Part shown: in pieces, positions 14,129 through 22,269 of the stretch
Layout: each line of letters opens with the position of its first letter
How positions within the stretch are numbered: the stretch's first letter is position 1
Source: Pipra filicauda
Taxonomy: Eukaryota > Chordata > Aves > Passeriformes > Pipridae
Reading direction: 5' to 3'
DNA: 64,000 nucleotides
NCBI RefSeq assembly: GCF_003945595.2
Contig: NW_024104998.1
Coordinates: 1,257,224-1,321,223 of the forward strand
Made by a program: the position numbers and the translations under genes
Notes under the pieces: model-generated
The model's input: the letters and a program-made list of their open reading frames with translations, nothing else
What the model was told of the DNA's origin: nothing
The model's database searches: none

Positions 14129-16171
14129 TGTAATATTGTAAATAAGGTGAGATGGGCATCAGGGTGACCAGTTGCTGTAGGCTGGCACTGGTCACCAAAG
14201 AACAGTGCTAAGTCATGCACTGGGACTTCTATGATATAGGAGAGCATTGGTCAGTGGCCCACTGTGGCTCTATCATCAGCCATTGGCTGGTGTCAGTCTC
14301 TTCGCACCCGGAACGAGTCCTGAAATAGAACTTGAAGATGATAAGATGAATTTAGTAGACAAAGCCATGGAGACTGAGAGGGAGGTATATGGCTTGGTTA
14401 GGTTTTTTTTCTTTATCACCCTAATGAGGGAACAGAAAATCCCTAGCAAGGTAATGCTGGATAGGCTTGGGGAACAAAAGCTGTAGAAAAGTATTAAAAG
14501 GGGAAAAAAGGCTCCCTCATGCAGCAATGAAGGGACAAATCCCAGTTCAGACAGGAAGCAGTCAGATCTCAACGATGAAATAGTGGAATAAAGACTGGGA
14601 CTGAAAGAATGAAGAAGAGGAAAGGGGTTTCAGAAGGTTAAGTATTTTTATTTAATACAATAATAATTCCCCTTTGGATCTGAAACATCTAATTTTCTAT
14701 TTTCTATTAATGAATTACTAAGGAGTGTATCTAATTTGTTATTTTATGAATAAAAGCAGGTTTTTCTAACAGATAACATAGGTAATTTCTGGGAATAGTG
14801 GTCATGTTGCCTGGGGTATAGGAGAAACGTGCTTTTCATTTAATCGACCATTTGGTGGCAGTACACGGTAGCCTCTCTTTTGGGATGATAATATGTTATT
14901 CATTATGGTTGTATCTCAACTTTGTTCCTCTTAAATGTGTCAAGTGCAGGAGTGAAATCTTTATATGAATACTGCAATGCTAAGGGATGAATTCCTGTTC
15001 TTAAAAGCCACTAAGAGAAACAGGTATATGGGACATTCATTAAGAAAATGGTGTCCATTAACATTTCATAGTAAGCCTTTCAGCTACGACAAAGCAGTTC
15101 ATTTTGCTTCCTACGCCATTGTTTCTTCTAGTAGTGTGAAATATTTTTATAGAAATTATGCTTATAATGAAGTATCAACATTATGCCTGCATTGCTTTCT
15201 TCTTTACATGCAAATTAAGATGAAGACAAAATAATAATATTAATTGCATGCACACAAAGAAATTCCACCTACATGGGAAAAAAAACACTGCCAGGACTTC
15301 CCCTGGTAAGAAGCATGTGTTACCACATGCCTGCAACTCAAAGTACACTACACCATGGGTGAAGAGTTCTATCTGGTACAGTTTAGAGAAACGCACAATA
15401 TCCTGTTTTTAATGCAGCACAGGTGTTGGCAGATCGAAATACTCAGACTTATTAAATCATATGTGTATCATCATGAAATCAAATTTCTATTTCTAATACT
15501 TGCATACTAGATCAGAGTGTTAAAACTAAGAGGAGGGAGGTGAAAAGGGATCAGTTATGGTGCTTGTAGTGATTGATACTTGCTAATCTCTGTTTTGATC
15601 CAAGTAGGATTTCATTAGGCTGTTTATTTTCACTAAGATGCTTTTTGAACTTTTTTATTGAGCTACAATGTTTCTTGGGAAGTGTTTCTGGCTGTGGACA
15701 AATACCATCCGCAGTAGGGTAAACTTGTGTAAAAAAAGCTCATTATGCCAAACTGAAACCAGGAAAGAATCCTAGAAAGGGACTGAGGAGGGAACCTATA
15801 AAAGCAGTGTCATGATGGAAGGGCAAAAGAACACTGAACTTCAGTGCTGGACAACAGTCCAGCTTCAAACTAAACAACATGTATTAATGTTACTGTGTGC
15901 TCTGAAGCAGGCTGCAGCCACCTGCAAGTCGTTCCTGGAAGCACAAAAATTTCTGAAATATAGACATGGAGGAGCAGAATGCACAAATTATCACATATGT
16001 GTCTAAGTATTTATGCATGGTAATGCATGTCTATATAAAAAGGGAGAATATAAGCTTTGCATTTTCAAGTCTGTGAATATCAAAAATGTAATTCAATATA
16101 TGAGCACCTGAGTTAACAGCCTTAACTTTAGAAGTCTCTCACTTTTCAACATGAGCTTCAGGTGCACCAAA
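14129..16171. other. Unique AT-rich DNA, no gene seen
   Basis: No exon or RNA gene is supported. Overlapping frames on opposite strands at 14247-14572 share no recognisable domain. The sequence is otherwise unremarkable up to the hairpin just before 16.2 kb. Confidence 0.5.
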
Positions 16172-16203
16172 AGCTAATACAAACATACTAGTTTGTATTA
16201 GCT
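16172..16203. repeat. Perfect 13-bp inverted repeat (hairpin)
   Basis: Arms agctaatacaaac (16172-16184) and gtttgtattagct (16191-16203) are exact reverse complements, separated by the 6-nt loop atacta. It lies about 290 bp from the SINE. It could be a small cruciform or the remains of a palindromic mobile element, and no function is evident. Confidence 0.85.
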
Positions 16204-16480
16204 CTTGGTTTTGCTAAATGCTTGAATAGAGAACTGGTGGTTTAATTTGATCTTCTCTGGTTTGACAGTCTGGCTTCCTACAAGTTATAGGTTTACATTT
16301 ACTCAGTATAGGACATTTATAAAACTTCACAACATCTGCCTGCAGTAGACAAGTGTTACTGCTCCTGAGTTTTGGGTTTTGGAAGTGAAAGAACCAAACC
16401 ATTTAAAATATTGCAATGCCATAGAGTGATCAGAAATGTAGAAATAGCAACATTCTTGAGGTGGGATTTTTAGTAGTTTC

Positions 16481-16492
16481 TGAGTCATTAAT
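16481..16492. repeat. Target-site duplication, left copy
   Basis: The 12-mer tgagtcattaat is repeated exactly at 16819-16830, flanking the tRNA-derived SINE. It marks the LINE-mediated insertion and shows that both ends of the element are intact. Confidence 0.9.
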
Positions 16493-16818
16493 TTCATGGC
16501 CAGTCTTCACGAACGAAGATTTGGGAAAGGTCATTACCCTTCGAGCCTGCGCAGTGGATTTTTTAGGTGAGACACAGTGTGCGCTGAACTGAGCCCACCC
16601 TTTAATCCTGAGGTTCATCTGCCAGGGCTGAGCGAGCTTGGACGGTGGCAGCGAGGTCCTCAGGACGTAGGTTTGTTTAGAGTGACCTTCTCTTAGATGG
16701 ATGGCCTTACAGGGCTGACGAGCTCCGTCTGCCCAGAGGGGTTCCCTGACCGGGAATCGAACCCGGGCCGCGGCGGTGAGAGCGCCGCATCCTAACCACT
16801 AGACCACCAGGGGGCCCT
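16493..16818 (-). mobile_element. Full-length tRNA-Glu-derived SINE with RTE-type 3' tail
   Basis: This is a 326-bp non-autonomous retrotransposon on the minus strand. Read 5' to 3' it has a few leader bases, a near-perfect tRNA-Glu(CTC) head (16813 down to 16742), a unique body of about 210 bp (16741-16531), and a 36-nt tail (16530-16495) ending in CATG. The tail matches the end of the RTE LINE at 18206-18241 at 32 of 36 positions. An exact 12-bp duplication flanks the element, so it is a complete retrotransposed unit. The internal pol III promoter (A and B boxes) lies in the tRNA head. Tail sharing implies that it is copied in trans by the RTE reverse transcriptase. AviRTE-associated SINEs are known in some birds, but I cannot tell whether this is a named family. 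Its CpG-rich head stands out from the AT-rich surroundings, which suggests a young insertion. Confidence 0.88.
16742..16813 (-). tRNA. tRNA-Glu(CTC)-like head of the SINE
   Basis: The 72-nt cloverleaf is intact. The anticodon stem is CGGCG/CGCCG around the loop CTCTCAC, giving anticodon CTC (plus strand 16778-16780). The T arm holds GGTTCGATTCC (B box) and the D arm holds TGGTCTAGTGG (A box). The 3' end is TCAGGGA plus discriminator A. The first acceptor base is C where tRNA-Glu genes usually have T, so pair 1-72 becomes a C-A mismatch. The next bases continue directly into the SINE body, with no pol III terminator, and the whole unit sits within target-site duplications. A tRNA scanner would probably call it, but I judge it to be a SINE promoter head rather than a working tRNA gene. 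Confidence 0.72.
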
Positions 16819-16830
16819 TGAGTCATTAAT
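16819..16830. repeat. Target-site duplication, right copy
   Basis: Second exact copy of tgagtcattaat, directly next to the tRNA end of the SINE. The AT-rich site is typical of LINE endonuclease targets. Confidence 0.9.
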
Positions 16831-18195
16831 ATATCATTAATATCCTTCCTGCTTTTGCGTACATATATTACACTGAGAACACCACCTGAGTCAGTTTAGA
16901 GTTTAGATATTAATTTCAAGCATAGGTTTTTCCAGTAACAACCCAATTCAAACTAACAATTACTAGGTATCCTTGAAAGTTGTTTGGCATTTTCTGAAGA
17001 GGCTTGAACATACTTAACTTTATTAGCTAGCAGTAGTTGCAATGTTTGAGTGGTATCTGCAAGTACTTATTCCTACTGTTGGGAATACCCAAGTTACTGT
17101 AAATCAGATAAGGCTTGGGACTTTTCACTGAAGACCTCAACAACAGAAGAGGTAGAGCTGCCACCTTCTCTTCACCCTCAACAGCTGTAAAGGATCTCCT
17201 AAAATAAGAAGATTTCACTGGCTAAGGAAAGTTTCTTAAAGTTTACAGTTTCAACAGCTAAAGGGAAGATAAGCAATATAGCAGGCCCTGATATAATAAA
17301 CTATTGTTTGCACTAGGTGGTGTCTGATTTCTTAATGAGCATGTGCTTCAGTTGCAGGAGCGATTTGTGACAGGGAAATCCCCCTGGAAGATGGATAGAC
17401 CCGTTGCACACTTACACAGTTGTTTTATCTTCATTAGGAAGGATCTGAGTTCCCTGAGCTTGCCTATGCCAGGCATAGGCAACTTGTCATATAAACTTGT
17501 CACCACAGAACCATGCATTAACTTGGCTGCTCTGTGTTTGTCCCTTGCACACCATATTATCTTGTAAGTACAGACTAACTTATTTCTGCTGCCATTAAGG
17601 AACGAATTCCCTCAAGAGTAAGCACCAGGATAGTTAACATATGCAGCCCTGTACCTACACCATGCTTGCAGTGACTTGCTCATCTGCCAAGAACCAGAGT
17701 AAATACAGAATAAAATCCTGCTGAAGACAGCCCTGCTTCTACTTCTAGTGTGAAATGGATTGGAAAATGTACCCATAGCTGTATATTTTCTTGCTGAGGG
17801 CCCTGCAAAATTGTGTGAAAACTATAATCTGCCTTGTCTTCACTAAGATTTTTATATTGTGGTAGTCAAAATAGTTAAGAAATCGATTTTTCTTATGAGG
17901 AAGCCCAGTAAATGAACTTACAGGTGGGGTTTTTTTAAACCCTAAACCTATCCAATTTTTCAAATTAGTGAACCTGTCAATGAGAATAGTCATTCCAGTA
18001 TGCATCTACTATTTGCTGCGTTGGGGCACAAATATCTTTAAGTAACATGATTCTTGGCCAATGGATACAAAGCCCACAAACTTTTACCCTGGAGGAATCC
18101 CAGTGAACAAAAAATATTTATGTTTTAAAGGAATTGATGTCTTCTCACCTGCAGTGGAAACATCTGGGCTCACATTGCTTGTACTGTGTTCTTCC
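16831..18195. other. Unique AT-rich DNA between SINE and RTE, no gene seen
   Basis: No exon or RNA gene is supported. A near-perfect palindrome lies at 17460-17482. Short frames on either strand show no domains. The 100 bp next to the RTE end (18100-18195) contain no CR1 3' UTR, which matters for interpreting the CR1/RTE junction. Confidence 0.55.
17460..17482. repeat. Perfect 11-bp palindrome with 1-nt spacer
   Basis: TTGCCTATGCC (17460-17470) and GGCATAGGCAA (17472-17482) are exact reverse complements around a single A. Such a close palindrome could be a dimeric binding site or a small cruciform. No function can be read from the sequence. Confidence 0.85.
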
Positions 18196-18681
18196 TTATC
18201 ATCACCATGGCTAGGCTTCGCGAACGAAGATTTGGGGAAGGCTCTACCCACGCTTGGTGCAAGCGCGTTGGTGGCTAATAAGGCCAATACGAGATAGGCA
18301 TGACCAGTTGCAAAAGGCACAGCAGAAAGACTCCTTAGATGGTGTATTCTGCAAGGCACAATTCTTTCTGCGTTGTCTTTTCTCCTCAAGGGTGATCCTG
18401 TGTGCTTTCTCAAAAGCATCAGCAGCGTTATAGATGGTGTGTCTCCAGACCTCTCGATTTGAGGCCAGAGTAGACCAGTTATGTTGATCAATATGGCCAA
18501 GGCTGAGATGATGTTTCAGGGAGTCCTTGTATCTTCTCTTTGGGGCTCCTCTCTTGCGGCAGCCGGAGGCAAGTTCACCATAAAGCAAGATCTTAGGGAG
18601 GAGGTGGTCCTTCATCCTGGAGACGTGTCCTGCCCAACGCAGCTGTGTTCTCAGCAACATGGCCTCAATACTTGTGACATT
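18196..18681 (-). mobile_element. 5'-truncated RTE-clade LINE (AviRTE-like), 3' end
   Basis: About 490 bp of the 3' end of an RTE retrotransposon on the minus strand. It holds the last part of the ORF, a short 3' UTR, the stem-loop CTTCGTTCGCGAAG, and a GATGATAAG-like end, as expected of RTE elements that finish in short ATG/GAT repeats. It abuts a CR1 fragment on its 5' side, also in minus orientation. Birds mostly lack RTE elements. The known exception, AviRTE, is patchy and reported as horizontally transferred with filarial nematodes. The family assignment is inferred from the protein motifs and the tail, not from a search. Confidence 0.8.
18244..18681 (-). pseudogene. RTE ORF C-terminal fragment (post-RT region with zinc knuckle)
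   Basis: The frame is open from 18681 to the stop at 18244, about 145 codons. It starts in the characteristic V-T-S-I-E-A-M-L-L-R-T stretch, followed by QLRWAGHVSRM, then a LYGEL segment and a G-x-P-K-R-R-Y-K-D segment typical of RTE proteins downstream of the reverse transcriptase. A Cys/His finger of the form CX2CX12HX3C lies at the very end (about residues 114-134 counted from the first Met, at 18660). The endonuclease and RT domains are absent because of 5' truncation, so this is not a working gene. The frame has no internal stop, which suggests a fairly recent insertion. The Met at 18660 is internal to the family protein and not a true start. Confidence 0.82.
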
Positions 18682-19900
18682 GAGTCCAACTCCTGATCCT
18701 GCACAGAATGCCCCAATAATCCAACTGTGTGCCTGAGAGGGTTTTCCAAACTCTTCTTGAACTCAGAACATCTTAGTGCTGTGACCACTTCCCTGGGGAG
18801 CTTGTTGCAGTACCTGACCACCCTCTGGGTGAAGAATCTTTTTGTAATACCCAAACTAAACCTCCCCTAACTCAGCTTCCTGCTGTTCCTTCGAGTCCTG
18901 TCACTGGTTCACGAGAGCAAAGAGATTAGTACCTGCCCCTCTGCTTCCTTCATGGGGATGTTGAAGACCACAGTGAGGTCTCCCCTCAGTCTTCTCTTCT
19001 CCAGGATGAACAGGTCAAGTGACCTCAGCTGGTCCTCATAAGGCTTCCCCTCCAGACCCCTCACCATCTTTGTTGCCCTCCTTTGGACACTCTCCAATAG
19101 CGTAATGTCTTTTTTATATTGTGGTACCCAAAACTGCACACAGTGTTCAAGGTGAGGCCACACCAGTGCAGAGCAGAGTGGGACAATCCCCTCCCCTGAC
19201 CAGCTGGCGATGCTTTACCTGGTGCCCCCAGGACCTTGTTGGCCCTCCTGGCTGCCAGGGCACTGCTGACTCATATTCAACTTGCCATCGACCAGGACCC
19301 CCAGGTCCCTTTCTACAGCACTGCTTTCCAGCACCTCGCTCCTTGTCTATACACACAACCAGGGTTGCCCCAGAATCTGGCACTTGCCCTTGTTAAACTT
19401 GTTATGGTTGGTGATTGCCCATCCCTCTGATTTGTTAGGGTCTTTCTGCAGGCCCTCTCTGCCCTTGAGGGAGTTGACAGCTCCTATCAATTTAGTGTCA
19501 TCGGCAAATTTACTTAGTATTCCTATGAGTCCTGCATACAAGTTGTTTGTGAAGACATTGAAGAGAACTGGGATGAGGATGGAGCCCTGGGAAACCCCAC
19601 TAGTGACTAAGCACAAGCCTGATGTTACCCCATTCAATATAAGTCTTTGTACCTGACCTGTGAGTCAGTTGCTCACCCATCATGTAACATGGCTATCCAG
19701 CTGCGTGCTGAATATTTTGTCCAGAAGGATACTGTGAGAAACAGTATCAGAAGCTTCGCTGAGGTCCAAAAAATTACATCTACTGGCTTTCCTAGATCGG
19801 CTAGGTTGGTTACCCTGTCACAGAAGGAAATTAGGTTCTCCCTCATGAAGCCATGCTGGCTGTGACCAATATTTGGGATCAACATTGTAAAGATCAATTC
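18682..19900 (-). mobile_element. CR1 LINE ORF2 fragment (reverse transcriptase), decayed
   Basis: Minus-strand CR1 ORF2 is recognisable in several frames. QHGFM and a V-T-N-L-A-D-x-G-K-P-V-D-V-I segment lie at 19850-19755. G-V-S-Q-G-S and the RT catalytic motif FADDT (19508-19494) follow, then the [11 protein letters not shown] segment at about 19080-19045, and FFTQRVVRYCNKLPREVV at 18836-18780. The pieces are split between frames, so the gene is broken by indels. The N-terminal endonuclease is missing, and so is the normal CR1 3' UTR, which ends here against the RTE fragment. Edges are approximate. Confidence 0.85.
19347..19637 (-). pseudogene. CR1 reverse transcriptase core, broken
   Basis: This 96-codon open piece carries the best preserved part of the CR1 RT: G-V-S-Q-G-S-I-L-I-P-V-L-F-N, then N-N-L, then the catalytic FADDTKL. 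It is cut off from the upstream and downstream RT parts by frame changes. The catalytic Asp pair is present, but the protein cannot be made whole from this copy. Confidence 0.75.
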
Positions 19901-20825
19901 CTACCACTGTCCTAGCAGGGAAACTATGCATTGATTACTGCTATTTCTGCTTTAAACCATCCACATAATGTTGCTTTAAACCATCCATCTCTGTGTTTCT
20001 GCATGGAAGGCATATTCTGATCACATATTTGTGGACATTACCCCTACTCAACAGCTACGGCTTCCTGGCAGTACAGTGTCAGCAGCATATTTAATGAGTA
20101 CAGTGTATCCCACATGGCTACAAGGAACAAACAACACAAAAGGGTATCTTCTGATTCAGTGTGGAATTGCCTGTCTGCCTATAGTTTTAGACAGCATTTA
20201 AAAAGATCCAAATGCAAAATCCATTACTCTAGGACACTGCATGGTTTTGTTCCTCCAGCGCCCTTTGTATTCAAAAATCAACAAAATAATTATAGTCTTA
20301 CCTCTGCATTATTTTTCATCCATGAAAGCTACAGCATGACTTTTACTATGTTATGGTAAGGTAATAAATAAGAATAATTTGACTCCAAACCCATTTTTGA
20401 AAATGACTGCTTCATCTATGTACAGCTTTGCCTGCAACCACCACCCTAAGCTTTGTCCTCTGCAGGATTTCACCAGTCATGGATGGGGTGAGAAACTGTC
20501 AGTCCAGTGTGCAGATCACTTAGCTGGGATGCTTTTCCTCTGAGTACACAGTAGGACACATGTTCTTTTTCATACCTGTTCTATATGTAGGAATATTGAA
20601 TCAGAGAGAAACTCAAGTGCTGTGAGGATGGGCAGTCTCTGTGTGCATAAGATCACTTTATGTGGAAAAAAGGAGAACCTTTTGGACCTGACATTGTCCT
20701 TTCTGTGACTATGGAGCTCTCTGTCTGGTTCATAAATGCAGTGTTACGGTCTGCAATTAACGATCAGTGAGAGAACTAAGGCAGTCCAGACATCCAAAAA
20801 TAGAGGCACTACCCTGTGAGCTGTT
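19901..20825. other. Unique AT-rich DNA, no gene seen
   Basis: A short phrase, tgctttaaaccatcca, is repeated at about 19948-19990. No exon, RNA gene or further transposon is recognised. Confidence 0.5.
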
Positions 20826-20985
20826 TGTGCTGATCTTAGCTGGGGTAGAGTTAATTTTCTTCATAACAACTGGTATGGGGTTGTGTTTTGCATTTGTGCT
20901 GGAAACAGTATTGATAATACAGAGGTGTTTTAGCTATTGCTGAACAGGGTTACGGCCTCTCTTCTGCTCCTCTGCAGGAGGGAAA
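20826..20985 (+). mobile_element. 5' part of an avian ERVL-type LTR
   Basis: Starting at tgtgctgatc, the order 'tagctggggtagagttaatt', 'ttcttcataacaactggtat', 'ggggttgtgttttgcatttg' and 'tgataatacagaggtgtttt' matches the first 150 bp or so of an LTR family that is very common in bird genomes. Only this 5' part is present: no TATA region, polyadenylation region or CA end can be seen, so the copy is truncated. The identification rests on remembered consensus. Confidence 0.62.
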
Positions 20986-22233
20986 ATGACCGTCCTGTGC
21001 CCCATTTTCAGCCTGAGCAAGCAGTAATGTCCAGTCACCAGTGGGAGTATTGTAATGCCCTTTATGTTTCCATGGGAAAAAACCCCCAGGCATAGTCTTC
21101 ACTACTGCTACTGGTTTGTTTTTTTGTAAAACAGTGTGTTGGGCCTCACTTTGGGTATTATTCCAATGGGTGGAGTCAGAAAGTGCTCTAAATTATCCCA
21201 TTTTATAATCAGTATTTAAATAGTTATGGCACTGTTGCTGGACTAATACTGGCTTGACGGCAAACAGAAAAGGAGGCTGTAATCCAGTTTCTCCATGTGC
21301 ATGTTTCAAACAGTTTCATTTCCATACAGGACACCAAGTCCATCTGTCTATCTACACCTTCACTACACAGCCAGTCAGGAGCAAAGGGCTCTTCTGGTGA
21401 CTCTTGGCCACGAGAACCAGGCCATGGGTGCTGCTGTGTGCAAGGGCAGACACAGTAAATGCATCTTCCTGCGAATCTTAAATATAACAAAGACTCTGGC
21501 TCTGCACCAGCCAATGCAAGCACCCAGTGAGGCTGGAACAGACCTGCTCTGGGTGCCATCATTGTGGCACTATTGTGTTTTAAGTAGTGGGAAGGGTAAA
21601 CACAAACGAGGAGAGGAGAAAGGGGGTTTTTACTCTGATGGCATGATCTCAGCTGCCCTACCTGAGAGGAACAGAGGAGATGAACATGAAAATGAAGGAA
21701 AAAGTAATGGGGCAGAGATCAAGGGACTCATTCTGGAGCCATGGCCTTGCCTATGTACTCCTATTATGGGCACATGTCAGGACAGGCAGGAAAGGCTGGA
21801 GAGACTCAAAAACAAGAGAAATTTTAGTACTCCCATCCTGTAGACTTGATCCATTTCAAGTACCCAGCCTGGATTTTCAAAACCCTTCAGATGTTTGATA
21901 TTCCAGCATGAAAAACAGAACCCAAAATTAGTTGTCTGTAAACTGTCCATGCATATTTAGGTATCTTAGAATGCATAAATCTAAAACCTAAAAGCAAGTT
22001 AAGCTAGGAGCTACCATACATCAGTCAGCATACAGCCATCAGGAGACAGATAAAAAAGAAACCCCAAGGATATCATGTGCCTTAGACTTTACCCTTTACT
22101 ATGAGATGCAAAAAAATTGCTTTTATGCACTTGATATGTACAGCCAGGACTCTCTCTGGAAGGTATATGTCTCTAAATAGGTAGGCAGGGCTCATTTATT
22201 TCTTTTAAAATGTAGTTAGAACTTTTGCTGTGT

Positions 22234-22269
22234 TCAAAAGTAGTGAGAGCTTCAAAAGTAGTGAGAGCT
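22234..22269. repeat. Perfect 18-bp tandem duplication
   Basis: The unit tcaaaagtagtgagagct occurs twice head to tail (22234-22251 and 22252-22269) with no mismatch, consistent with a recent slippage event. Confidence 0.9.

Noticed and set aside
18061..18297. 78-codon plus-strand frame at the RTE end
   Set aside because: It lies across the RTE 3' UTR in antisense and has no similarity to any domain. It is a shadow of the transposon.
19121..19656. Overlapping plus-strand frames of 64-124 codons
   Set aside because: They are the antisense of CR1 ORF2, which carries the recognisable RT motifs on the minus strand.
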